From contig JBGUYY010000072.1 in NCBI GenBank assembly GCA_045222555.1, positions 390,056 to 454,055 of the forward strand: DNA of 64,000 bases, read 5' to 3'. This stretch comes from UBA1756 sp045222555 (GTDB lineage: Bacteria > Bacteroidota > Bacteroidia > Bacteroidales > WCHB1-69). Below, one piece after another: positions 34,336 to 41,842 of the stretch. The notes beneath the pieces were generated by a model. The model made no database searches. It was not told the DNA's origin and saw only the letters and a list, made by a program, of their open reading frames with translations. The position numbers were made by a program, and so were the translations under genes. Position 1 is the first letter of the stretch. Every line of letters starts with the position of its first letter.

Positions 34336-35940
34336 TTACTTGTCCCACGTCCATTTCTTGTTCAGTTTGAACTTCTCGATGGTGTAGGTTTTCTTTCCGC
34401 TCATGCCGAAGTAGATGTCCTCGCCGTCCACCAACCACACATCATGGAAGGTCTGTCCTGCCTTGTTGGGTAGCATGATGACCTTCTTGTCGGTGCTGTA
34501 GTCCATGCGTGCCACCACCAGACAGTTTTTGTCGGGGGTCTCCATTTCAGCGGAGTTCCAATCGTTGTTGTCCTCTTCGTAGTTCGACAGGAGGTCGGTG
34601 TAGATGACGAAGATTTCGCTGCCCTTCACTACCGGCACGTAACCGATGCCGAGGTTGTAGAAGGTGGGTGCCTTTGGACGGGCAGTTTTCTCTTCCAGGC
34701 GGAAGGCGGCGATGCGTTCACCGTCGTCGTGGGTGGTCACAATGTCGGCTGCCTGTGCGCTGGTGTGCTTGTTCACCTTGATACATCCGAGGTCGGTGCC
34801 GTTGAGGGTGAAGCGGTTGCAGTAGATGTCGTTGGTATGGTGGCGGTAGGCTGTTGCCCCCTTGTCACTGTGCTGTATGCTGGCATACTGCTCACCGAGC
34901 ATGGCCACAATGTGGTCGGGCATTTCAAACAGGTAGTCGCATTTGACGTAGTAGTCGCCGTCGCTGAGGTTGTAGTACTCGTTGCCTTGCGTGCGGTCGA
35001 AGGGAGCGTGCGATTTCTCGGTGATACGCAGCGGCTCGTCTTTCACTACGTATGTAAAGTAGCCTGTGGTGTTGCTCTGCTGTGTTTCGTCATAGTAGCC
35101 GCCGATGAAAAGGTCCTTGTTCGCCAAACGGAGCATCTTCATTGAGTTCACGAAGCCGAAGTCGAGGGTTTCGGTGATGGAGGTGAGGTTGCCGCGGGTG
35201 CAGCTGAAGAGCTGTAGGGTGGGGTTCTGCACGGTGGCGTTCTTGCCCTTGGTGGCATACACCAACAGCAGCAGCTCGCCCTTGTCACTCAGCTCAATGT
35301 CCTGAATGGAAAATTTGTTGCCGGCGATGGTGGGCAGGAACTTGTCGTACCAGATCTCCTTGCCGGTGTTGTCGTAGATGTAGCAGTAGAAGTAGGGGGC
35401 TTGGTTGCGGTCGTTAGGGGCGATGAAAATGATGGCGTATTTGGAGTCATCGGGCGACACCGCCACATATTTCAGAATCTCGCCGCGACCTTCCAAGTCC
35501 AGCGAAAGACGGTTCTCGGGAGTTACAACACGCACTCCATCAACACTTTTCTTCATCGGATAATGGGCCACTGAGTAGTCGAACGACTTTTTCTCGGCAT
35601 TGTAGCGGTAGTAGTAGCCATACAGTTCGGTGCCGATGGCGCGGGTGTAGAGGTGGTGGTAGCCTGTCGGCAATTGGATGTCCTCCTCGAAGGCTGTTCC
35701 TGTGGTCTTGTTGTAGGTTACCAGACCCTGATATTGCAGTTTAACATTCGGACTGTAGGTCTCCAGATAGAACAGCGCGCTCTTGTCGCTGTTGCGGATC
35801 AGGGATTGGGTGGAGAGAGCCGCCGAACACTTCGGAACAACAGCGCCGCCGCCCTCGGTGAGGGGAGTCTGGGCTTTGCAAGGAACGGAAAGGGTTGATG
35901 TAAGTATAAGAATGATAGAGAGTAACAATGTTCTTTTCAT
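34336..35940 (-). CDS. Secreted protein of unknown function, probable beta-propeller-like
   Basis: 534 residues from the ATG at 35940 (MKRTLLLSIILILTSTLSVP then CKAQ is a signal peptide). I do not recognise a named family. The mature part is beta-rich with repeated short blocks that look like propeller blades: KYVAVSPDDSKYAIIFIAPN, FSIQDIELSDKGELLLLVYA, SMKMLRLANKDLFIGGYYDE, and FHDVWLVDGEDIYFGMSGKK. No catalytic motif is visible. It could be a periplasmic or outer-membrane-associated scaffold. A -7 box lies upstream at 36001-36008. Propeller assignment is inference. Confidence 0.75.
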   Translation of the reverse strand: MKRTLLLSIILILTSTLSVPCKAQTPLTEGGGAVVPKCSAALSTQSLIRNSDKSALFYLETYSPNVKLQYQGLVTYNKTTGTAFEEDIQLPTGYHHLYTRAIGTELYGYYYRYNAEKKSFDYSVAHYPMKKSVDGVRVVTPENRLSLDLEGRGEILKYVAVSPDDSKYAIIFIAPNDRNQAPYFYCYIYDNTGKEIWYDKFLPTIAGNKFSIQDIELSDKGELLLLVYATKGKNATVQNPTLQLFSCTRGNLTSITETLDFGFVNSMKMLRLANKDLFIGGYYDETQQSNTTGYFTYVVKDEPLRITEKSHAPFDRTQGNEYYNLSDGDYYVKCDYLFEMPDHIVAMLGEQYASIQHSDKGATAYRHHTNDIYCNRFTLNGTDLGCIKVNKHTSAQAADIVTTHDDGERIAAFRLEEKTARPKAPTFYNLGIGYVPVVKGSEIFVIYTDLLSNYEEDNNDWNSAEMETPDKNCLVVARMDYSTDKKVIMLPNKAGQTFHDVWLVDGEDIYFGMSGKKTYTIEKFKLNKKWTWDK

Positions 35941-36000
35941 AATCTCCATTTTTATTTCAATAAAATTTTACGCCAAATTATCATTTTGAAAAAAATCGTG

Positions 36001-36008
36001 CAAATTTA
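36001..36008 (-). promoter_or_regulatory. -7 box before the 534-residue secreted protein
   Basis: Minus strand TAAATTTG, a perfect TAnnTTTG match; leader of roughly 55 bases to the ATG at 35940. No -33 at ideal spacing. Confidence 0.5.
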
Positions 36009-36069
36009 TAAAAAAATCTGACACTATTCTTTGTTTTTTTTGACATTTTTTAAATGAAAAACAGAGATG

Positions 36070-36100
36070 AAAAAACGGCCACCCGCAATAGATGGCCGTT
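36070..36100 (-). terminator. Rho-independent terminator after the QQPY-repeat membrane protein
   Basis: AACGGCCA at 36074-36081 pairs perfectly with TGGCCGTT at 36093-36100; on the minus strand a run of six T follows. It lies 28 bases past the stop at 36128. Confidence 0.85.
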
Positions 36101-36127
36101 AGTATGGATTTTGTATTTTTTGAAATC

Positions 36128-36637
36128 CTATTTGTCGAGGAAGTTGAGGAAATCTATAAAGTCCTCGTTGAAGATGTCGCTGAGGCCGTAGCCGAAGGAG
36201 TACCAGATGATGGCGATGATAAACAGTACGAGAGAGGACAAAATCAGACCGGCAATGGGGAAAGCCTTGCGGCAGTTTTTGCGGAAAATGCCCACCAGCG
36301 ATAGGGTAAGGCCGAGTACGCCAAGGATGAAACGTACATAGGGAAACCAAAACAGCACGATGCCGATGACACTCAGCACGAATCCCGTTCCTCCTATGTG
36401 ATTTCTTCTGAGGCGTTCGGGTCTCTGGCAGGGTACCTGCTGGTAGGGCTGCTGATAGGGCTGCTGGTAAGGCTGCTGGTAAGGCTGCTGGTACTGCGGC
36501 GGATAAGGCTGCTGTTGGTATTGCTGATAGGGCTGTCCTTCAGGCTGTTGCGGAGCCTGCTCTTGAGCGGGCATCTCAGGGGTGGGCTGGGTGGCTTCGT
36601 TTTGCACCTCTTGGTTTTGGTTGAGATTTTCTTCCAT
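36128..36637 (-). CDS. Small membrane protein with Gln/Pro/Tyr-rich cytoplasmic N-terminus (DUF4190-like)
   Basis: 169 residues from the ATG at 36637 (another ATG two codons upstream is equally possible). The first 75 or so residues are polar and low in complexity, with five near-identical YQQP units. A Cys/Arg-rich linker (VPCQRPERLRRNHIGG) is followed by two or three membrane helices with GGTGFVLSVIGIVLFWF and FILGVLGLTLSLVGIFRKN, the pattern of DUF4190-type proteins. The C-terminus is acidic and aromatic (DIFNEDFIDFLNFLDK). Function unknown. It has its own -7 box and a terminator, so it is probably monocistronic. Confidence 0.75.
   Translation of the reverse strand: MEENLNQNQEVQNEATQPTPEMPAQEQAPQQPEGQPYQQYQQQPYPPQYQQPYQQPYQQPYQQPYQQVPCQRPERLRRNHIGGTGFVLSVIGIVLFWFPYVRFILGVLGLTLSLVGIFRKNCRKAFPIAGLILSSLVLFIIAIIWYSFGYGLSDIFNEDFIDFLNFLDK
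36437..36496 (-). repeat. Five tandem 12-bp units encoding the YQQP repeat
   Basis: On the plus strand the units are CTGCTGGTAGGG, CTGCTGATAGGG, CTGCTGGTAAGG twice, and CTGCTGGTACTG. They keep the reading frame, so loss or gain of a unit by slippage would only change the length of the linker. Confidence 0.85.
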
Positions 36638-36700
36638 AATCATAAATTTTAAGGCCTACTCTATGGCGTTTTCGGCATCCCGCATTATTATTTAACGCTG

Positions 36701-36708
36701 CAAAAGTA
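36701..36708 (-). promoter_or_regulatory. -7 box before the QQPY-repeat membrane protein
   Basis: Minus strand TACTTTTG matches TAnnTTTG; leader of about 57 bases to the ATG at 36637. Confidence 0.5.
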
Positions 36709-36725
36709 TGATTATTTTTGATAGT

Positions 36726-37634
36726 TCAGATTTTTTTCTTGAATTGTGCCTGCACGTACCACACACCTGCCACGGCCATCACCGCACCGATGATTTTCAG
36801 GGGCGGGAACGGTTCGCCTAATACGAAAAAGGCAAAGAGCCCCGTCACCACGGGAATCAGGTTGGTGAAGGTGTTGGCACGGCCCAGTCCGATGCGCTGC
36901 AAAGCCGTGATATAGAAGGTGTAGGCAAGTGCCGAGCAGAAGACGGCCAGCAGGATGACATCCCGGAGTACGGTGGGGTTGGCAAGCATGGCGAACTGTT
37001 GGTGCAGATTGTCGGTGCCATGTACGAGCAGCATCACCGGCAGGATGAAAAGTAGTCCGAAGGTGTTCTGCCAGGTGACGATGAAGATGGGATTGTAGCG
37101 GTCGGAGATTTTTTTCAGGAAGAAGCTGTAGCCCACGGCGGTGCCTACTGCGCCAAAGGCAAGTATAATGCCGAGCGGGTTGAAGTTGATGTCGCCGAAT
37201 TCGGGCAGCAGCATCACGATGATGCCGGCGACCGACACGACTACGCCTGCCATGTTGAGCCATGAGAGGCTCTCCTTGAAGTAGAAATAGGAGAGTAGTA
37301 CGGTGAAGATGGGGATGGTGGCGATGATGACCGACACGATGGTGGGGTCGGTGTATTGGATGCTATAGGTTTCGAAGATGAAGTAGAGGAATGGCTCGAA
37401 AAGACTGAGCATCAGCAGGTACAGCCAGTCCTTGCCGGGTATTTTGCGCAGCGGCTGATGAAAGAACAGGCGGCACACCACAGCTTGCAGAGCGGTAGCG
37501 ATGAACAGCCGCAAAAACAGGATGACGATGGGTTCGAGATGGGCAAGCAGCGATTTGGTAAAGACAAACGACACGCCCCAGAAGCCTACGGCAATAAGGA
37601 TGAGAATGTAATACAGGTGTGTGCGTGCTTTCAT
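36726..37634 (-). CDS. EamA-family drug/metabolite transporter
   Basis: 302 residues with ten predicted membrane helices in two EamA repeats. The first half has GFWGVSFVFTKSLLAHLEPI and an ending ATIPIFTVLLSYFYFKESLS; the second has GTAVGYSFFLKKISDRYNPI and VTGLFAFFVLGEPFPPLKII, the usual positions of the conserved ExxP-like stretch. It ends with a short basic tail (AQFKKKI). It probably exports or takes up a small metabolite at the inner membrane; substrate unknown. It lies downstream of the secG terminator. Confidence 0.88.
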   Translation of the reverse strand: MKARTHLYYILILIAVGFWGVSFVFTKSLLAHLEPIVILFLRLFIATALQAVVCRLFFHQPLRKIPGKDWLYLLMLSLFEPFLYFIFETYSIQYTDPTIVSVIIATIPIFTVLLSYFYFKESLSWLNMAGVVVSVAGIIVMLLPEFGDINFNPLGIILAFGAVGTAVGYSFFLKKISDRYNPIFIVTWQNTFGLLFILPVMLLVHGTDNLHQQFAMLANPTVLRDVILLAVFCSALAYTFYITALQRIGLGRANTFTNLIPVVTGLFAFFVLGEPFPPLKIIGAVMAVAGVWYVQAQFKKKI

Positions 37635-37650
37635 GGGTTGCCCTCAAATG

Positions 37651-37678
37651 AAAAAGAGAGGATGCTGGTCCTCTCTTT
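37651..37678 (-). terminator. Rho-independent terminator after secG
   Basis: AAAGAGAGGA at 37653-37662 pairs perfectly with TCCTCTCTTT at 37669-37678 around a six-base loop; T-run on the minus strand. It closes the sigma-54 regulator-lptE-TPR-secG unit before the EamA gene. Confidence 0.85.
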
Positions 37679-37700
37679 CCATATAATATAATATGGTAAA

Positions 37701-37988
37701 CTATTCTTCGTCGGTTTGCTCGGTCGGCTGTGCCTGCTGGTGGTTGGCGTTGTACTCGCTCTTGCAGATGAAAGCGGAGGCGAGACAGAGCACGAAAATC
37801 AAGCCAGCGAGCGACCAGGTGATGATTTCAACGATGTTGGTGGTTTTTCTCACACCCATAATCTGGTTGGAGCCGGCAAAGTTGGAGGCCAGACCGCCAC
37901 CTTTGGATTCCTGGATAAGGACGAAAAATCCCAATGCTATGCTGATAATGATGATAAAGACTGCTAAAACAATTAAAAATGAGGTCAT
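37701..37988 (-). CDS. secG: Preprotein translocase subunit SecG
   Basis: 95 residues with two membrane helices (about 3-24 and 52-72). The conserved SecG loop VLIQESKGGGLASNFAG lies between them. SecG associates with SecYE and improves export across the inner membrane. The last 20 residues are Gln/Thr/Glu-rich (HHQQ-like NANHQQAQPTEQTDEE). The placement after lptE and a short TPR-type gene is the usual Bacteroidales arrangement. A strong terminator follows. Confidence 0.93.
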   Translation of the reverse strand: MTSFLIVLAVFIIIISIALGFFVLIQESKGGGLASNFAGSNQIMGVRKTTNIVEIITWSLAGLIFVLCLASAFICKSEYNANHQQAQPTEQTDEE

Positions 37989-38006
37989 TGTGTGGTTATT
38001 TTGGTG

Positions 38007-38549
38007 TTAATTTTTTCTATTTTTGATTTCCTGAATTTGGGCTGCAAAATAACAACTTTTTTCTGGAAAATGCAAGCATAATTTTTTATAAATTTTTATG
38101 GCCTTTCCAGGGTACCCTTGTGCAAGGTAAAGCTTTGCTAATGTTTCACTTACAATCTCGGGATTCTCCACCAGACTGGGTTTGCTGTAGTTGATATTGC
38201 CATCATGCTTTTCGGGGTCGAACTGAATTTTCGGGGTTTCTTCCGAAAATTCTGCAATCAGCTGCGTGATAAGCGAGTCCTGATCCACGTCGGCGGGACG
38301 GGCGTGGGTTTCTGGGGCGGGGGAGGGCTGCTGGGACTGTGGCTCCTTAAGGGAGATTTCAGCGAAGCGTGTGCGGTCGGCAACATAGAGCAACAGCCGT
38401 GCCCGCTCGCTGGCCGTTGTCCCCGGACGGAGTGCCGACAGCATTTTCAGGTACAGTACCGCGGAGAGCGATGAGGCGGGATATTCCTCGCACTGCTGTT
38501 TCAACAGAGCAAGGCTCTCTTCGCTGACGGGATATGGGTTCGTATTCAT
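38007..38549 (-). CDS. Short TPR-like protein between lptE and secG
   Basis: 180 residues from the ATG at 38549. Longer in-frame starts would run into the lptE coding region and have no sensible N-terminus, so this one is preferred; it begins ten bases after the lptE stop. The middle is a Pro/Gln/Ser-rich linker (EPQSQQPSPAPETHARPADV). A C-terminal helix pair (SETLAKLYLAQGYPGKAIKI then YKKLCLHFPEKSCYFAAQI) has the TPR consensus. No signal peptide. The gene occupies a conserved place but its role is unknown. Confidence 0.8.
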   Translation of the reverse strand: MNTNPYPVSEESLALLKQQCEEYPASSLSAVLYLKMLSALRPGTTASERARLLLYVADRTRFAEISLKEPQSQQPSPAPETHARPADVDQDSLITQLIAEFSEETPKIQFDPEKHDGNINYSKPSLVENPEIVSETLAKLYLAQGYPGKAIKIYKKLCLHFPEKSCYFAAQIQEIKNRKN

Positions 38550-38559
38550 AAATGATGGA

Positions 38560-39090
38560 TTACCAATTGACAAAAGCTTTGTTGAAGATATCTTCGGTGA
38601 GGGCTTCGTTGATTTGCTCAACCAAAGCGCTTTCGATGGAGGTGAAGTTCTGGGTGCTGGAATAGTCTGCGTAGCGGGAGAAAGACTGCTCAAAGTTCTG
38701 TGTCTCGTCGAATTTGTTGGTGAAAGATACGCTCACGGTGATGGTGAGTCGGTTCATGGCAGCGGTTTCATCGCCTTGGATGGCGACGGGCCGGATGGAG
38801 TAGCCGGTGATGGATCCTTCGAGGCTATAGTCGCCGTTGTGTTTATTGTCCACGATAGTCAGCGGGGTCTGTGATTGTATTCTGTCTTTCAGCGCGTTGG
38901 TAAACTGCTGGCTGAGGGTGGGATTGACGAGGGTGGCGTTGTTGCGAAAGGTCTGGATGTAAACGGTCTTGGCACGTGCGTCGATGCTGCTGCCGGTAAG
39001 CGACACCGACATGCGGCAACCGGCGGGGATCAGGCAGCCAGCGGCAAGGAGCAGCAGGACGAAGATGTGACGAAGTTTTTTACAATCCAT
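38560..39090 (-). CDS. lptE: LptE-family lipoprotein
   Basis: 176 residues. A lipoprotein signal peptide (lipobox IPAGC, Cys at about 25) is followed by a domain of the LptE type: ARAKTVYIQTFRNNATLVNP then LSQQFTNALKDRIQ, and the later LTITVSVSFTNKFDETQNFE. LptE plugs and assembles the LptD barrel that puts lipopolysaccharide in the outer leaflet. Its start overlaps the end of the sigma-54 regulator gene by 11 bases, so expression is coupled to that regulator. lptD is not in the window. Confidence 0.9.
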   Translation of the reverse strand: MDCKKLRHIFVLLLLAAGCLIPAGCRMSVSLTGSSIDARAKTVYIQTFRNNATLVNPTLSQQFTNALKDRIQSQTPLTIVDNKHNGDYSLEGSITGYSIRPVAIQGDETAAMNRLTITVSVSFTNKFDETQNFEQSFSRYADYSSTQNFTSIESALVEQINEALTEDIFNKAFVNW

Positions 39091-40297
39091 ACTTCATGAT
39101 TTTACGGTAAAGGGTGCGTTCCGATATGCCGAGTTCCTGGGCGGCAGCGCGGCGCTTGCCGTTGTGTTTTTTTAAAGTAGCGATGATCTTCTCCTTGGTG
39201 GCTTCGGCAATGGTTTCATTCTCAGTCTCATCATCGGGGACGATGGTGGGGGTTATAAATTCAGGCTCTTCTATGTGCTCTTCCGATTTGTTTTCTATCT
39301 TTTTGTCTGTCAGTAGATTGATGGGAGATGAGGCGGAGGGTTGTGTATGGCTTCCGCTTTGGCGGATGATGATTTCTTTGAAAAGTTGTTTGAGAAAATC
39401 CACTTCTCCGCGGAGCTGGTGCAGTTCCTGAAGAATGGCGTCGTGGTCGTAGTCGTAGTTGCGCTCATGGGAAGCGGGCACCACAGCCACGTTGAATTTC
39501 ATGGCGGGGGTGTCGGCCAGCGATTTTTCAAGAATGTCGCGAGTGATCTTGCGGGTGGGTTCTATGAGGGAGAGGCGTTCCACCAAGTGTTTGAGCTGCC
39601 GTATGTTTCCAGGCCACGGGTAGTTTTCGAGGAATTCTTCGGCATCGGGGGTGAGTGAGATTTCTGGTACGTGGAACTGCTCGGAGGCGTTGTCGGCGAA
39701 GTAGGTGAAGAGGGGCAGAATGTCCTCTTTGCGTTCGCGGAGGGCGGGTAGGTAGATGGGGATGGTGCTGATGCGGAAGTAGAGGTCGGTGCGGAATTTG
39801 CCGCGTGCCACCAGATCCATCAGGTCGGCGTTGGTGGCGGCGATGATGCGCACGTCGGTGGTGCGCACGGTGGAGGATCCTACGCGCAGGTACTGGCCGG
39901 TCTCCAGCACGCGCAGCAGGCGGGTTTGTGTGCCGAGCGGCATTTCGCCCACCTCGTCCAGAAAGAGGGTGCCGCCATTGGTGGTTTCGAAATAGCCCAT
40001 GCGAACATCGGCCGCACCGGTAAATGATCCTTTTTCATGCCCGAACAGCTCTGAATCGATGGTGCCCTCCGGAATGGAGCCGCAGTTGATGGTGATGAAG
40101 GGGCTGTGCTTGCGCTTGCTGTTCTCTTGAATGATGCGGGCAATGTTTTCCTTGCCCACGCCATTTTCACCAGCAATCAAAACAGACTCATCGGTGGGCG
40201 CCACACGGAGAGCCGTCTCAATGGCCTGGTCCAGCAGCGGCGAAAAGCCTACAATGCCATGCTTTCTTTTAATATCATTTATCGTTTTTTCAGGCAT
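39080..40297 (-). CDS. Sigma-54-dependent Fis-family regulator without receiver domain
   Basis: 405 residues. The AAA+ domain starts almost at the N-terminus: Walker A GENGVGKE (43-50), sigma-54 contact loop GSFTGA (90-95, canonically GAFTGA), Walker B GGTLFLDEVGE. The R-finger region (FRTDLYFRISTIPIYLPALR) is intact. A low-complexity, acidic linker (about 300-365) leads to a C-terminal Fis helix-turn-helix (AAQELGISERTLYRKIMKYG). There is no receiver or PAS domain, so activity must be controlled otherwise. It heads the operon with lptE and secG, the usual Bacteroidales context. It is not known from sequence whether it controls its neighbours. Confidence 0.93.
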   Translation of the reverse strand: MPEKTINDIKRKHGIVGFSPLLDQAIETALRVAPTDESVLIAGENGVGKENIARIIQENSKRKHSPFITINCGSIPEGTIDSELFGHEKGSFTGAADVRMGYFETTNGGTLFLDEVGEMPLGTQTRLLRVLETGQYLRVGSSTVRTTDVRIIAATNADLMDLVARGKFRTDLYFRISTIPIYLPALRERKEDILPLFTYFADNASEQFHVPEISLTPDAEEFLENYPWPGNIRQLKHLVERLSLIEPTRKITRDILEKSLADTPAMKFNVAVVPASHERNYDYDHDAILQELHQLRGEVDFLKQLFKEIIIRQSGSHTQPSASSPINLLTDKKIENKSEEHIEEPEFITPTIVPDDETENETIAEATKEKIIATLKKHNGKRRAAAQELGISERTLYRKIMKYGL

Positions 40298-40324
40298 TAT
40301 CCTTCATCCTAAAATTTGCGGCTG

Positions 40325-40332
40325 CAAACTTA
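40325..40332 (-). promoter_or_regulatory. -7 box of the regulator-lptE-secG operon
   Basis: Minus strand TAAGTTTG matches TAnnTTTG, 28 bases upstream of the ATG at 40297. It lies 13 bases from an opposing -7 box at 40346-40353. Confidence 0.55.
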
Positions 40333-40345
40333 CAAAAAAAAATCG

Positions 40346-40353
40346 TATTTTTG
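40346..40353 (+). promoter_or_regulatory. -7 box of the divergent membrane protein gene
   Basis: TATTTTTG matches TAnnTTTG; the ATG of the membrane protein is 18 bases further on. The polymerase footprints at this site and the opposing box must overlap. Confidence 0.55.
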
Positions 40354-40371
40354 CAGGCTAAATGTTCGCTA

Positions 40372-41145
40372 ATGGAAAATCAAGCCAGATTTCGGAGAAT
40401 TATTCGCACCATTGCTTTCTTGTATATCGGGTATATCGTTTTGGGTGCGTTATTGTTGCTCCCAGTAGTTTCGAACAACACTTATTCTGTACGTTTGGGT
40501 GCAGATGAGTATTCCCGATTCACCATTAATTGGTTCAGTTGTTTTAATGAAATATTTTTCTTAACTCTTCTGACCTGTTTGTTCGTAGCAATAGTCCAAC
40601 AATCAAGCACTCAGCGCTTTTGGAAAGCATCCTCGGCGCTGGCATTTGTCAGTATTGGGCTGTCTCTCACCTGTAGCATAATCAGAATCATGAATTTCGT
40701 TTTTGCTACTCATTATACACATGCTTATTGGATTGTTCTTAGAGCTCTGCCCTTCTTTGTAAATATCGCTACTCTCCTCCTTATCATTGCTGTTATTTTG
40801 TTAATCATCAAGATGCCACATCATACATTGGGCTTCTTCGGAGGGCTTTCGTTTATCGTGTCCCAATTCATTTGTCTTCTCTTTTTCATCTTCCAATTTA
40901 TTCTTTGGACTTTCTTGTTCAGAATCTCATTGTTAGATTCAGCTTTGTATAACACTCTCTTCACCATCGTTATACCATCTGTTTCTATCTTCCTTTTCCT
41001 TATAGTGAACATCAGCTTTCTTCTCTTCCTTTTCGGCTTGTCTGGACTTCCGCTGTCAGCTTCCCGAAACTTGACTGGGCAGGGAGTGGGAGATGCAGAT
41101 AATGTTGAAACACAAATATCCACAGACCATAATCAGGTGAATTGA
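40372..41145 (+). CDS. Polytopic membrane protein of unknown function
   Basis: 257 residues from the ATG at 40372. Five or six hydrophobic segments are visible (about 14-34, 62-80, 92-112, 126-148, 155-180, 195-220), ending in a hydrophilic tail with GVGDADNVETQISTDHNQVN. No motif or family was recognised. Base composition looks lower in GC than the flanking genes, which may mark relaxed constraint or a foreign origin. It is read divergently from the sigma-54 regulator and is followed by ruvA after 82 bases. Confidence 0.75.
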   Translation: MENQARFRRIIRTIAFLYIGYIVLGALLLLPVVSNNTYSVRLGADEYSRFTINWFSCFNEIFFLTLLTCLFVAIVQQSSTQRFWKASSALAFVSIGLSLTCSIIRIMNFVFATHYTHAYWIVLRALPFFVNIATLLLIIAVILLIIKMPHHTLGFFGGLSFIVSQFICLLFFIFQFILWTFLFRISLLDSALYNTLFTIVIPSVSIFLFLIVNISFLLFLFGLSGLPLSASRNLTGQGVGDADNVETQISTDHNQVN

Positions 41146-41227
41146 GGATTACACACCTCAACTCCGTAATGTTTCATATCCTTTTTTTAGTTTATTATCT
41201 TTTTTAATCTTTTTATCCTTTCATCTC

Positions 41228-41818
41228 ATGATCCACCATATTAAAGGCACTGTCATCGAAAAAAATCCCGCTTACGTCATCTTGGAGACGGCTGGCGGCG
41301 TGGGCTACTATATTCATATTTCGCTCAACACGTTCTCGCAGCTGAAGGACGAGCAGCAGGTAACGCTGCTCACCCATTATGTTGTCAAAGAGGATGCACA
41401 GCTCCTTTACGGCTTCCATTCGGAGGATGAAAGGTCGCTTTTTCGGTTACTTATCGGGGTGAACGGCATTGGTCCCAACACGGCTTGCCTTATTCTTTCC
41501 GCACTTTCGGTGCAGGATGTGGTGAACGCCATTGCCTCGCAGGATCTTCGTACTATTCAGTCAGTCAAAGGGATAGGTGCAAAAACCGCCCAGCGTGTGG
41601 TGATGGAATTGAAGGATAAGGTGGCGAAGGGCTCTTTTGGGGTGCAAGATAAATTTTCATCCTCTTACAATAATAATAAAATGGAAGCGTTATCTGCTTT
41701 GGTCGCTTTGGGCTTTGCCAAAAATTTGGCGGAAAAAGTGCTGGACGGAATTGTGAAGAGTGAGGGTTCAGAGTTGACTGTTGAAGAGTTGATCAAGAAA
41801 GCATTGAAATTGTTGTAA
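41228..41818 (+). CDS. ruvA: Holliday junction branch-migration protein RuvA
   Basis: 196 residues, normal length. Domain I (1-65) begins MIHHIKGTVIEKNPAYVILE. Domain II contains the helix-hairpin-helix motifs LLIGVNGIGPNTACLILSAL and LRTIQSVKGIGAKTAQRVVM that hold the junction DNA. Domain III (about 145-196), which activates RuvB, has a typical ALSALVALGFAKNLAEKVLD. ruvB and ruvC are not in this window. sprA begins 24 bases downstream on the same strand; ruvA followed by sprA is a familiar Bacteroidota order. Confidence 0.96.
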   Translation: MIHHIKGTVIEKNPAYVILETAGGVGYYIHISLNTFSQLKDEQQVTLLTHYVVKEDAQLLYGFHSEDERSLFRLLIGVNGIGPNTACLILSALSVQDVVNAIASQDLRTIQSVKGIGAKTAQRVVMELKDKVAKGSFGVQDKFSSSYNNNKMEALSALVALGFAKNLAEKVLDGIVKSEGSELTVEELIKKALKLL

Positions 41819-41842
41819 TTTATCTAATCATCCATTAAAAAC

